From: Sphingomonas panni
GTDB taxonomy: Bacteria > Pseudomonadota > Alphaproteobacteria > Sphingomonadales > Sphingomonadaceae
Assembly (NCBI RefSeq): GCF_022664435.1
Contig: NZ_JAKREU010000005.1
Coordinates: 62,001 to 126,000, forward strand
DNA: 64,000 nucleotides
Direction of reading: 5' to 3'
Position numbers and translations under genes: made by a program. Shown here in pieces: positions 27,113-35,827 of this stretch (its first letter is position 1; each line of letters starts with the position of its first letter). Under the pieces are notes generated by a model. It did no database searches. It was not told the DNA's origin and was given only the letters and a program-made list of their open reading frames with translations.

Positions 27113-27784
27113 ATGCAAACGCCCCCTGCCCCCGCCCCGCCGAACCTCGGCTCCGGCCATCCGTCCGAACCGGTCGTCGCCCATATCATGGCCCAGAGCG
27201 GCGTGCAGCGCGTGCCGAGCGCGAAACTGTCGCTGTTTATCCGTCGCGGATTGATTCCGACCGAACTGTGCGCCGCGCTGATCGACCGGATCGACGCGAA
27301 GCATCGGCCATCGACGATCGCCGACGCGAATGGCGACCCGACCTTCCGGACGAGCGAAACCTGCGACCTCGATTCGTCCGATCCGGTGGTGGCGGCGGCC
27401 GAAGCGCTGATCCTCGATTTCTGCGGATTGGACCCGGCCCATGGCGAACCGCTACAGGGGCAGCGCTATGCCGTGGGTCAGGAGTTCAAGGCGCATACCG
27501 ACTATTTCGACCCGCAGGGCGGCGACTTTGCGAAATATTGCTCGGTCGCGGGCAATCGGACCTGGACGGTGATGCTGTACCTGAACGAACCGGGCGCTGG
27601 TGGTGCAACGCGGTTCAAGGCGATCGACAAGATCGTGCAGCCCGAAACCGGCAAGCTCCTCGCTTGGAACAATCTGCGCGCAGACGGTACGCCCAATCCC
27701 GCGACGCTGCACCACGGGATGAAGGTGCGCGACGGCACCAAATATGTGCTGACGAAGTGGTTTCGCGAACGCCCCTGGGGATAA
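27113..27784 (+). CDS. 2OG-Fe(II) oxygenase (prolyl 4-hydroxylase type)
   Basis: A 223-aa enzyme with a prolyl-4-hydroxylase-like double-stranded beta-helix. The iron triad is visible: His and Asp in FKAHTDYFDP near residue 128, the distal His in ATLHHGMKV near residue 201, and the 2-oxoglutarate-binding Lys in KYVLTKWFRERPW at the C-terminus. TWTVMLYLNEPGAGGATRF is the central strand pair. The ATG at 27113 is preceded by AGGAA. The substrate, whether protein-bound proline or another target, is unknown. Confidence 0.88.
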   Translation: MQTPPAPAPPNLGSGHPSEPVVAHIMAQSGVQRVPSAKLSLFIRRGLIPTELCAALIDRIDAKHRPSTIADANGDPTFRTSETCDLDSSDPVVAAAEALILDFCGLDPAHGEPLQGQRYAVGQEFKAHTDYFDPQGGDFAKYCSVAGNRTWTVMLYLNEPGAGGATRFKAIDKIVQPETGKLLAWNNLRADGTPNPATLHHGMKVRDGTKYVLTKWFRERPWG

Positions 27785-27788
27785 GCGA

Positions 27789-27820
27789 ACGGGCCGCCGG
27801 CATCGCTGCCGACGGCCCGT
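27789..27820. terminator. Hairpin between convergent oxygenase and TonB receptor genes
   Basis: An 8-bp stem (27789-27796 with 27813-27820) plus an inner 4-bp stem lies between two convergent stops. No long U-run is present. Confidence 0.55.
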
Positions 27821-27839
27821 CCGATCGCTCCGAACCGGA

Positions 27840-30647
27840 TCAGAACTGGGCGGTGATGCCCAGCGAGAACATCCGGCCGAGATCGTAGCGGTTGATGTAC
27901 ACCGGATTGCCGCCGAAATTCTGGCTTTCCGAATAACGCTGGCCCGTCAGGTTGCGCGCTTCCGCTTTCACTTCGAGATTGGCGCCGGCCACTTCGAAGC
28001 CCTGCCGCGCGACGAGGTCTAGGCGGATGCCCGGACGCTCAACGATATCGGGCTGGAACCCCTGCCCCGACAGGTTCGACGGACCACGATTGGTCACGCG
28101 GTCGCTGGCATAGTTGAACAGCAAGGTCAGCTGCGAAAGGTTGGCAGTGTCCTCCAACCCGACCTGGACGTTCACCAGATGGTCCGACTGCCCGGTCAGC
28201 GGCGCACCGTCGCGGAACAACAGGTTCGCGCGACCGAAGCCCGCCCCGCAACCGCCGATGCCCGGCGATCCCAATGCCGCCGCCGGATTGGGCACGCAGC
28301 TGCCGTCCGCGGTGATCTGCGACTGGGTATAGGTATAGTTGGCCAGTAGCAGCAGACGACGCGTCGCGAAGAAATTGCCGAGGCTTTCCAGCGGAATGTA
28401 CTTCTGCGCCTCGATTTCCCCGCCCCACAAAGTCGCCTTGGGCAGATAGGTGAAGCCGGTCTGCAGCGTCGCGTCGGGGCTGGGGTAGAAACCGGCCTGT
28501 TCGATCGGGCGATCGATCCGCTTGTAGAAACCGGCTGCAGTGAAGCGCTGATCGCGACCGAAGAACCATTCGTAGCGCGCTTCGAGGTTCCACAGTTCGG
28601 AATCGCGCAGGTTCGGGTTACCGAAGAACAGACGGTCGGAGTCGGGATCGCGGAACTGCTGCGGGGCCAGTTCGCGGAACTGCGGCCGCGAGATCGTCTT
28701 CGCCCCGCTCAGCCGCGCCTGCATGTCCGACGCGAAGTTCCACGTCAGCGTACCCGCCGGCAGCCAATAGCCGTTCTTCAGGATCGTCGACGGGTTGCCG
28801 ATCGGCGTCACGATCTCGCGCGCCGTTTCGTACCGCACGCCCGCCACCGCGCGCAGGCCGTCGCTGACCTCCGCCTCGGCCTGGACATAGCCGGCATGGA
28901 TTTCCAGGCCCGCGTCATAGGCATAGGCACCATTCTGCGTATTGAACTGCAGCTGGATCGTACAAGCGCCCCTACCGCGCTGCGGGCAGGCGTTGAACAG
29001 CGAATCCGGCGAAAGCAGATAGTCGGGCCGCAACAGGTTGTTGGGGAAGCCCGGCGCGGTGCCGGCACCATCGCTGGTCTGGTAATTGAACTGCAGCCGG
29101 CGCGAATTGCGGTCGGTGTTCGAATAGAAATAACCGGTCGACAGCGTCAGCGGCCGATCGGTCGGCAGCTTGTACGACAGGTCCGCCTGCCCGGTGTACA
29201 GGTTCTCGTTCAGCTCGCTGAACACCACGCTGGCGAACGGCGAGAAGCGCTGCGTCACCTGATACGCACCGTTGCAGTTGAACCCGCGCGAGAAGGGCGC
29301 GCCGTCGCTGGTGATCGGATAGCCGTTGGTGGTGCGGTTCGAACAGAGATAGTCGAACTGCCGCTCGTACGGCGCGTTGCGCTTCGAATTGGCATAGGCA
29401 CCGCGCGCATCGAACTTCAGCGCATCGGTCAGCTTGAACTCGCCGACCAGCTGGCTTTCGATCAGCTGGCGTTCGAACCAGTTGGTGTTCTGTTGCAGGC
29501 GCAAACCGCTGAAATTGTTATATGCATCCGATCCGGCCAGACGGCCCTGCTTCAGCGTGTCGTGGATGTAGACGTTGGTCCAGCGCAGGGTGTTGTCGTT
29601 GAACTCATAGCCCAGGCCGACGAGCGCGTTGGCGACGATGCGGTTGTCGGTCAACACCGTGCGGAAATCGTTGCGGACGGTGCCGTCCTCGCTGACACTG
29701 TCCTGCTGGATGGCATCGCGGGTGCGGAAGGTGTTCGACAGGCCCAGCGAGGCGATGACGCCCAGCCGATCGCTGCCGATATCGAACACCGATCCACCGG
29801 CGATCTCGCCCGACAGGTTGGCGGGCAGCTGGTTATTGACCTGCAGCAGGGTCGTGCGTGCGTTGTTCAGCTGCGCGACCTGGTCGGCGGTGAAGATGCC
29901 CGATCCCTTGTCCGCGTTGCGGATGAACGTCGGAATGCCACGCGTGCCGTCGTCATAGCCCAGCCAGTCGGCCTTGCCGCCGGCATAGACATAACCCAGC
30001 TCGCTGGTCGTGACCGTATCGGCCGCGATCGAGCCGCCGATCGACAAAAAGTTCTTCTTCGGGATCGCCTTCGACGTCAGGTTGATGACGCCGCCGCCGA
30101 ATTCACCGGGGAAATTGACCGAATAGGTCTTCTGCACCAGCGCCGAGCCGACGATCGAGGTCGGGAAGATGTCGAGCGGGACCGAGCGGCGCAGCGGTTC
30201 CGGGCTGGGCAGTGGCGATCCGTTGAGCAGCGACGACGAATAGCGATCGCCGAGGCCCCGGACATAGACGAAGCCGCCGCCGACGACCGACAGACCGGTC
30301 ACGCGGGTCAGCGCGCCGGCGATGTCGCCATCGCCGGTGCGGGCGATGTCGGCTTCCGACAGCACCGACACGATCTGCGGCGTGGCACGCACGACGTTCG
30401 GGATGTTGCGGCCGACGACGACGATTTCCTCCGCCGCCGATTCGTCGAAACCGGGCGAGGAAACTTCGGCGGGTGCGTCGGCGGTCGTGCCGTCCTGCGG
30501 CGCGGTCCCCGCGTCGGGCTGGGTCCCGGTCTGCACGACCGGCGGGGTCGCGGCCGATGGCGCGGGTGCGGTCTGCGCCAGCACGGCCGGCGCGACCAGT
30601 TGCGATGTCAGGAGAAGAAGCGTTGCATAGGCGCGGCGGTGCTGCAT
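27840..30647 (-). CDS. TonB-dependent receptor (partner of adjacent lipoprotein)
   Basis: A 935-aa outer-membrane receptor. The signal peptide ends near PAVLAQ (residue 25). A low-complexity Pro/Ala/Thr/Asp linker runs to about residue 65, followed by a TonB-box-like EEIVVVG. The plug includes SVVGGGFVYVRGLGDRYSSS, LNGSPLPSPEPLRRSVPLD and FPGEFGGGVINLTSKAIP. The barrel ends with terminal Phe in SLGITAQF, the usual Omp85-recognised end. The plug GLGDRY signature is unlike siderophore receptors. It lies 105 bp downstream of a lipoprotein gene on the same strand. Substrate unknown; see finding on a possible Pho box. Confidence 0.93.
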   Translation of the reverse strand: MQHRRAYATLLLLTSQLVAPAVLAQTAPAPSAATPPVVQTGTQPDAGTAPQDGTTADAPAEVSSPGFDESAAEEIVVVGRNIPNVVRATPQIVSVLSEADIARTGDGDIAGALTRVTGLSVVGGGFVYVRGLGDRYSSSLLNGSPLPSPEPLRRSVPLDIFPTSIVGSALVQKTYSVNFPGEFGGGVINLTSKAIPKKNFLSIGGSIAADTVTTSELGYVYAGGKADWLGYDDGTRGIPTFIRNADKGSGIFTADQVAQLNNARTTLLQVNNQLPANLSGEIAGGSVFDIGSDRLGVIASLGLSNTFRTRDAIQQDSVSEDGTVRNDFRTVLTDNRIVANALVGLGYEFNDNTLRWTNVYIHDTLKQGRLAGSDAYNNFSGLRLQQNTNWFERQLIESQLVGEFKLTDALKFDARGAYANSKRNAPYERQFDYLCSNRTTNGYPITSDGAPFSRGFNCNGAYQVTQRFSPFASVVFSELNENLYTGQADLSYKLPTDRPLTLSTGYFYSNTDRNSRRLQFNYQTSDGAGTAPGFPNNLLRPDYLLSPDSLFNACPQRGRGACTIQLQFNTQNGAYAYDAGLEIHAGYVQAEAEVSDGLRAVAGVRYETAREIVTPIGNPSTILKNGYWLPAGTLTWNFASDMQARLSGAKTISRPQFRELAPQQFRDPDSDRLFFGNPNLRDSELWNLEARYEWFFGRDQRFTAAGFYKRIDRPIEQAGFYPSPDATLQTGFTYLPKATLWGGEIEAQKYIPLESLGNFFATRRLLLLANYTYTQSQITADGSCVPNPAAALGSPGIGGCGAGFGRANLLFRDGAPLTGQSDHLVNVQVGLEDTANLSQLTLLFNYASDRVTNRGPSNLSGQGFQPDIVERPGIRLDLVARQGFEVAGANLEVKAEARNLTGQRYSESQNFGGNPVYINRYDLGRMFSLGITAQF

Positions 30648-30682
30648 GACCGTGGATCCACCTGTTAAATCGTAAAGAGCGA

Positions 30683-30716
30683 ATGCCGGGACGGGCGTAT
30701 CGGCCCGCCCCGGCAT
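30683..30716. terminator. Strong hairpin inside the lipoprotein-TonB receptor operon
   Basis: Stem atgccggg-a-cgggc (30683-30696) pairs with gcccg-c-cccggcat (30703-30716), with one A/C mismatch and a 6-nt loop. There is no long U-run. It could attenuate the downstream receptor or stabilise the upstream lipoprotein mRNA, making lipoprotein and receptor levels unequal. Confidence 0.6.
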
Positions 30717-30752
30717 CGGCGTGTCATCGCTTGGTTGCGATGGTGTCGCGGA

Positions 30753-32402
30753 TCAGCGCCCGTTGCAGGCGAAGTAGACCGAGCTGAACGACGGCGGGCC
30801 GAACTCCTGCGGACCGCCATTGTCGGTCGGGCCGGTGTTCGCCGCGCGGATCGTCGAGCGATCGCTGGTCGATGCCACGAGGTTGAGGCAGGGCACGTTC
30901 GACGCCGACTTCACGATACCGTTGACGTAGCGCATGTCCGATCCGCCGCGCTGACGGATCGCCGCGGGCGCAGCAGCGGTCTGGATGAAAGTGAAGTTGG
31001 CATAGGTAGAGAAGGTGCGCGGCAGCAGATCTTCGGCGCCGTTCGAGTCGATCTCGGTCGAGAACGAGTCGGCGGTCGCGCCGAGTACGCGCTGTGCAGC
31101 GATCATGAACTGCATGAACCCGCGATAGCCATTGTCGATGTCGAAACCGTCATCGTCGGCACCGGTGATCGCGATATATTTCAGGTTGGTCGTGCCACCG
31201 AAGATTTCGATGCCGTCATCGGCCGAGTTGTGGCTCTGGATATGGTCCAGCACCGTGCCCGAACCGGTGCCGCCCAGCGTCAGGCCCTGCAATTCGTTGC
31301 CGTCGGTGATTGCGATGCCGGAATAGCGGATCTGGACATAGGACATCTGGCCCGAGCTGTCGGTCGCGTTGGGCCCGCCATAGAAGCGGCCGGTAACGCC
31401 TTCGATCGCCTGCTGGCAGGTCGTCGACGAACCGGCGGCGTTGTTCGGGCCGGTACCGGTCGCACAGACTGCGGTCGGCGCACGGCCGAGCAGGATGATG
31501 CCGCCCCACTGACCCTGGGTCGCGTCCGACACGCCGTTATTGGCGAGGTTCTGCTGCGAGGTGAAGATGATCGGGGCATCGCGCGTGCCGATGGCAACCA
31601 GCTTCGAACCGCGATTGACGAGCAGCAGGTCGTTGGTGGCTTCGGTCGAGTCAGCGGCCACGACGGCGCCCGCCGCGATGGTCAGCGTCGCACCGGCGCC
31701 GCCGGTCGAGCCCAGGTCGGTGCCGACCTCGGTCTGGCCGCGCAGGCGATAGACGACACCGGCGATCTTCGGCAACGAAAGGTCGGTGGTGATGGCTCCC
31801 GGCAGGCGGCAGAGGCGATAGGAGGGTGCCGATGCGCCGCTCGGCGTCACGGTGCCGTCATCCAGCGTGCCGGTCGGGCAGACCGACGTAGCGGCAGCAT
31901 AGGTGCCGATCGACGGCACCGCCGTGCAGCGCGCGCCCGAGCCGCCGAATTCGGCCGAGGTCGAGTTGCAGGTCCACCCCTGGAATGCGGTATCGGTCGG
32001 ACCGTTGAGCGCGCCGACATAGTTGGTGCTGGTGAAGAAACGGTCGATCGTCGACGGATCGATCGCGGTGGTCAGCGAAGCGCTGCCGACCGGATAGACG
32101 CCGTTCATCGTCGAACCGACGCCGCTTACATTGTTGTTCGCGCCGGCATTGACAATCGCCAGCTGTTCTTCCGACGTGATCGTCACGCCGCTCTGCGTCG
32201 TCGCCGTCGCGAACTGCGCGGCGGTGATCGCGCTGGGCGTGGCCGACGGCGTCGGGGTGGGCGTGGGGGCCGGTGCGGGGACGGTCACGTTGATGCTGCC
32301 GGCACCCGGCGAGGCGACGCCATCGGCGCCGCTGCACCCGGCGAGCGCGGCGCAGGCCGTCGATGCCATGAGAATAAAGCCGATGCGCTTGCTGCTGGCC
32401 AT
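30753..32402 (-). CDS. Putative surface lipoprotein, right-handed beta-helix-like
   Basis: A 549-aa lipoprotein. The signal peptide ends in a clear lipobox ALAGC near residue 23, followed by a Pro/Thr linker (PAPAPTPTPTP). The middle and C-terminal parts contain short Gly/Asp/Asn-rich turns typical of parallel beta-helix proteins: TLTIAAGAVV, PIIFTSQQ, QWGGIILLG, SYVQIRYSG, LQGLTLGG, DHIQSHNSADDGIEIFGGT, and acidic ADDDGFDIDNG. It has paired cysteines (WTC, RC, VC, LC, CQ). No catalytic motif is recognised. It precedes the TonB receptor in one operon. It is plausibly a surface binding or hydrolytic partner. Confidence 0.8.
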   Translation of the reverse strand: MASSKRIGFILMASTACAALAGCSGADGVASPGAGSINVTVPAPAPTPTPTPSATPSAITAAQFATATTQSGVTITSEEQLAIVNAGANNNVSGVGSTMNGVYPVGSASLTTAIDPSTIDRFFTSTNYVGALNGPTDTAFQGWTCNSTSAEFGGSGARCTAVPSIGTYAAATSVCPTGTLDDGTVTPSGASAPSYRLCRLPGAITTDLSLPKIAGVVYRLRGQTEVGTDLGSTGGAGATLTIAAGAVVAADSTEATNDLLLVNRGSKLVAIGTRDAPIIFTSQQNLANNGVSDATQGQWGGIILLGRAPTAVCATGTGPNNAAGSSTTCQQAIEGVTGRFYGGPNATDSSGQMSYVQIRYSGIAITDGNELQGLTLGGTGSGTVLDHIQSHNSADDGIEIFGGTTNLKYIAITGADDDGFDIDNGYRGFMQFMIAAQRVLGATADSFSTEIDSNGAEDLLPRTFSTYANFTFIQTAAAPAAIRQRGGSDMRYVNGIVKSASNVPCLNLVASTSDRSTIRAANTGPTDNGGPQEFGPPSFSSVYFACNGR

Positions 32403-32556
32403 CACCGAAAAACTCCCGAGAACCTGGTTGTCGTTGTGCGGGCGCTGTGGCCCGGCGATCGTCCGAGGTTCCCCCCCCGGTCGATCCACGACTGCCCCGT
32501 TAGGCGCGCCGGATGACGGGACCGTGCGATTTCGGTGAAGTTTCGGAGACGTTACG

Positions 32557-32574
32557 GTTTCGTTTTTATGACAG
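32557..32574 (-). promoter_or_regulatory. Candidate Pho box upstream of the lipoprotein operon
   Basis: On the minus strand the sequence CTGTCATAAAAACGAAAC has a perfect first PhoB half-site (CTGTCAT), a 4-nt AT-rich spacer, and a degenerate second half-site (ACGAAAC, keeping G3, A6 and C7). It is about 155 bp upstream of the lipoprotein ATG, in a 265-bp gap that holds no gene. The second repeat is weak, so this is only a candidate. Confidence 0.4.
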
Positions 32575-32608
32575 CACTTTGCCCCAAACGAAGTCGGCCA
32601 GAATCAGA

Positions 32609-32663
32609 AACGGCCGCCCGGCACGACACCTCTGATACGAGGTCGAAGTGCCGGACGGCCGTT
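32609..32663 (-). terminator. Terminator of tRNA-Val
   Basis: A long inverted repeat, aacggccgcccggcac (32609-32624) with gtgccggacggccgtt (32648-32663), has one mismatch and additional inner pairing. On the minus strand it is followed by a short T-rich stretch. It lies just downstream of the tRNA. Confidence 0.7.
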
Positions 32664-32667
32664 GATC

Positions 32668-32742
32668 TGGTGGGCGCGACAGGGATTGAACCTGTGACCC
32701 CACCCGTGTGAAGGGTGTGCTCTACCGCTGAGCTACGCGCCC
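32668..32742 (-). tRNA. tRNA-Val(CAC)
   Basis: On the minus strand the acceptor GGGCGCG pairs with CGCGCCC, discriminator A, CCA encoded. The anticodon stem CACCC/GGGTG holds loop TTCACAC, giving anticodon CAC for GTG codons. The T-arm GGTTCAATC is normal. Confidence 0.95.
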
Positions 32743-32794
32743 GGAAACCCGGAGGCCGGCTCCCTAGATGGGTACGGCCACCGTGTCCAGAGGT

Positions 32795-33067
32795 TTAATT
32801 CACCGAATCCTTCAGGCCCTTGCCGGCCTTGAACTTCGGCTGCGACGACGCCTTGATCGTCATCGGCTCGCCGGTACGCGGATTGCGGCCGGTCGATGCC
32901 TTGCGCTTCGATACAGAAAACGTGCCGAATCCGACCAGACGAACTTCGTCACCCTTTTTGAGCGCCGCCGAGATGACGTCGAACACCGCTTCGACCGCCT
33001 TCATCGCATCGCCGCGGGTAAGCCCCGAATGGTCGGCGACCTGCCCGATCAGCTCCTGCTTGTTCAT
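32795..33067 (-). CDS. hupB: HU family DNA-binding protein
   Basis: A 90-aa histone-like protein starting MNKQELIGQVA, with the dimer helices followed by the beta-arm region GFGTFSVSKRKASTGRNPRTGE containing the DNA-intercalating Pro of RNPRTG. It bends and compacts DNA as a homo- or heterodimer. It is full length for the family. Lying directly after lon is the common proteobacterial arrangement. A GAAGGGGG ribosome-binding site precedes the ATG. Confidence 0.96.
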   Translation of the reverse strand: MNKQELIGQVADHSGLTRGDAMKAVEAVFDVISAALKKGDEVRLVGFGTFSVSKRKASTGRNPRTGEPMTIKASSQPKFKAGKGLKDSVN

Positions 33068-33118
33068 CCCGTGGAACCCCCTTCATCCGTATGCCAATAT
33101 TGAAAACTCAAGCGCGGC

Positions 33119-33147
33119 ACTAAGGCCGCGCAAACGCGCGCTGTCAA
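33119..33147 (-). promoter_or_regulatory. Candidate sigma-70 promoter for hupB
   Basis: On the minus strand a perfect TTGACA (complement of 33142-33147) is followed after 17 bp by CTTAGT (complement of 33119-33124), about 52 bp before the hupB ATG. The -10 is poor, but the position fits an independent promoter for hupB downstream of lon. The rest of the 33068-33249 gap holds nothing recognisable. Confidence 0.45.
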
Positions 33148-33249
33148 AGCAAATTGGGCGAACCGATGCAATCCAATGCTTTGCACCCGGCCGCCCGCGC
33201 AATCCGAACCGTCGCGGAAGGGGACAGCCGGCCGCTCCCCCCTCCCCGA

Positions 33250-35733
33250 TCAATGCGGTCGCGACTCGGCGATGCCCGGCACCGGGACCGGTGGCTGTGC
33301 CGCCAGGTCATCCGCCTCGGTCCAGTCGATCGCGGTCAGCGGTTCGGTCAGCGCCAGCCGCAGCACCTCGTCGACATGGGACACCGGCACGATTTCCAGC
33401 CCCGCACGGATATTGGCCGGGATTTCCGCCAGATCCTTTTCATTCTCGACCGGGATCAGCACCGTCTTGATCCCACCGCGAAGCGCCGCCAGCAGTTTCT
33501 CCTTCAAGCCCCCGATCGGCAGGACCCGGCCGCGCAGCGTCACCTCGCCGGTCATCGCCACCTCGCGGCGTACGGGCACACCGGTCAGCGTCGAGACGAT
33601 CGACGTCACCAGCCCGATGCCGGCCGACGGACCGTCCTTCGGCACCGCACCTTCGGGCAAATGGATATGGACGTCCTTGCGATGGAACAGGCTCGGCTTG
33701 ATGCCATAGCCGGGAGAACGCGCCTTGACGTAGCTCCACGCCGCCTCGACCGATTCCTTCATGACGTCGCCGAGCTTGCCGGTCGTCTTGACCGAACCCT
33801 TGCCCGGTACCGTCACGCTTTCGATCGTCAGCAGTTCGCCGCCGACTTCGGTCCAGGCGAGGCCGGTGACGGCACCGATCTGATGCTCCTCCTCGCCCAC
33901 GCCGAAGCGATATTTGCGAACCCCCGCGAACTCGGACAGGTTATCCGGCGTGACCACAACAGACGTCGCCTTGCCCTCGAGGATGCGCCGCAGCGCCTTG
34001 CGGGCGAGCTTTGCAATCTCGCGCTCCAGCGTGCGGACGCCGGCTTCGCGCGTGTAGAAGCGGATCAGGTCGCGCAGGCCGTCCTGCGTCAGTTCGAACT
34101 CGCCCGGCTTCAATCCGTGCGCATCGATCTGTTTGGCGACCAGATGCCGTTCGGCGATCTCGACCTTCTCGTCCTCGGTATAGCCCTCCAGCCGGATGAT
34201 CTCCATCCGGTCGAGCAGCGGCTGCGGCAGGTTCAGCGTGTTCGCGGTGCAGACGAACATCACATCCGACAGATCGATATCGATCTCCAGATAGTGATCG
34301 TTGAACTTCGCATTCTGTTCGGGGTCGAGCACTTCCAGCAGCGCCGACGCCGGGTCACCCCGGAAATCCTGACCCAGCTTATCGATCTCGTCGAGCAGGA
34401 ACAGCGGGTTCGATGCGCCGGCCTTTTTCAGGTTGGTGACGATCTTACCCGGCAGCGACCCGATATAGGTGCGGCGATGGCCGCGAATCTCGGCCTCGTC
34501 GCGCACGCCGCCCAGCGACTGGCGGATGAACTCGCGGCCGGTCGCCTTGGCGATCGACTTGCCTAGACTCGTCTTGCCCACACCCGGCGGGCCGACGAGG
34601 CACAGGATCGGACCCTTCAGCTTGTTGGTCCGCGCCTGCACCGCCAGATATTCGACGATCCGGTCCTTGACCTTTTCCAGCGCATAATGGTCCTGGTCCA
34701 GCACGCCCTGTGCGACCGCGATGTCCTTCTTCAGCTTCGACTTCTTGCCCCAAGGCAGGCCCAGCAGCACGTCGAGATAGTTGCGTACGACGGTCGCCTC
34801 GGCACTCATCGGCGCCATGGTCTTGAGCTTCTTCAGCTCCGCCGTAGCCTTCGTCCGCGCTTCCTTGCTGAGCTTGAGCGTCGCGATCTTCTGCGTCAGC
34901 TCGGCGACCTCGTCGCCCTCGCCATCCTCGCCCTCGTTGCCGAGTTCGCGCTGAATCGCCTTCAGTTGCTCGTTCAGATAATATTCGCGCTGCGTCTTTT
35001 CCATCTGCCGCTTCACGCGGCTGCGGATCTTCTTCTCGACCTGAAGGACGCCCAGTTCGCCTTCCATGAAAGCGAACACCATCTCCAGACGCTTCGACGG
35101 ATCGGCTTCGACCAGCAGCGCCTGCTTATCGGCGACCTTCACCGAAATGTTGCCGGCGACCGCGTCCGCCAGACGCGACGGATCGTCCAGTTCGGACAGC
35201 TGCACCGCCGTTTCGGCCGGCAGCTTCTTGTTGAGCTTGGCGTAATTCTCGAACTGGTCGACGACCGAACGCATCAGCGCCTTGAGTTCGGGGCTGGGCT
35301 GCGCGACTGCTTCGGCGACGCGCTCCTCCATACCCTCTTCGGCATCTTCCAGAGTCGTGTCACCCGCTTCGGTGGGCGTCACCGTCGCGACCAAATAATT
35401 GTCGACCGATTCGAGTTCGGTCAGCGTTGCGCGCGCCTTGCCCGACACCAGCACCCGGACGGTGCCGTCCGGCAGCTTCAACATCTGCATGACTTCGGCC
35501 GACACGCCGACATCGTACAGGTCGTCGCGCGACGGATCGTCCTCACCGGGATCGAGCTGCGCCACGAGGAAGATTTCCTTCGATCCCGCCATCGCCGCTT
35601 CGAGCGCGGCGACCGACTTGTCGCGCCCGACGAACAGGGGCACGATCATATGCGGAAACACGACAATATCGCGCAGCGGCAATACCGGCAGCTTCAGCGG
35701 CTCGGACGAAACGGAATTGGTAATCTCGGACAT
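33250..35733 (-). CDS. lon: ATP-dependent protease Lon
   Basis: An 827-aa cytoplasmic AAA+ protease. The N-terminal LON substrate-binding domain starts [20 protein letters not shown]. The ATPase has Walker [14 protein letters not shown] near residue 357 and the [13 protein letters not shown] Walker B. The serine-lysine dyad is in [13 protein letters not shown] near residue 680 and [10 protein letters not shown] near residue 720. It degrades misfolded and regulatory proteins. The ATG at 35733 begins MSEITN; a 32-codon upstream extension is unconserved. It is divergent from the M1 peptidase with about 95 bp between. Confidence 0.97.
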   Translation of the reverse strand: MSEITNSVSSEPLKLPVLPLRDIVVFPHMIVPLFVGRDKSVAALEAAMAGSKEIFLVAQLDPGEDDPSRDDLYDVGVSAEVMQMLKLPDGTVRVLVSGKARATLTELESVDNYLVATVTPTEAGDTTLEDAEEGMEERVAEAVAQPSPELKALMRSVVDQFENYAKLNKKLPAETAVQLSELDDPSRLADAVAGNISVKVADKQALLVEADPSKRLEMVFAFMEGELGVLQVEKKIRSRVKRQMEKTQREYYLNEQLKAIQRELGNEGEDGEGDEVAELTQKIATLKLSKEARTKATAELKKLKTMAPMSAEATVVRNYLDVLLGLPWGKKSKLKKDIAVAQGVLDQDHYALEKVKDRIVEYLAVQARTNKLKGPILCLVGPPGVGKTSLGKSIAKATGREFIRQSLGGVRDEAEIRGHRRTYIGSLPGKIVTNLKKAGASNPLFLLDEIDKLGQDFRGDPASALLEVLDPEQNAKFNDHYLEIDIDLSDVMFVCTANTLNLPQPLLDRMEIIRLEGYTEDEKVEIAERHLVAKQIDAHGLKPGEFELTQDGLRDLIRFYTREAGVRTLEREIAKLARKALRRILEGKATSVVVTPDNLSEFAGVRKYRFGVGEEEHQIGAVTGLAWTEVGGELLTIESVTVPGKGSVKTTGKLGDVMKESVEAAWSYVKARSPGYGIKPSLFHRKDVHIHLPEGAVPKDGPSAGIGLVTSIVSTLTGVPVRREVAMTGEVTLRGRVLPIGGLKEKLLAALRGGIKTVLIPVENEKDLAEIPANIRAGLEIVPVSHVDEVLRLALTEPLTAIDWTEADDLAAQPPVPVPGIAESRPH

Positions 35734-35827
35734 GGACACTCCACGACCCGGCCGAAGCGCCGGACCCAGCACCTTATATGGTGGTGATTGCCGCGCCATC
35801 AATCTCCGTTCGACGGCACGCTGACCC

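Noticed and set aside
28896-30668. 590-codon plus-strand frame opposite the TonB receptor
   Set aside because: Compositional shadow (Arg/Asp/Ala-rich), no motifs, while the minus strand has a full plug and barrel.
30735-32516. 593-codon plus-strand frame opposite the lipoprotein
   Set aside because: Same reason: Arg/Gly/Asp-rich antisense shadow with no ribosome-binding site or domain.
33154-34566. 470-codon plus-strand frame opposite lon
   Set aside because: Antisense shadow of lon.
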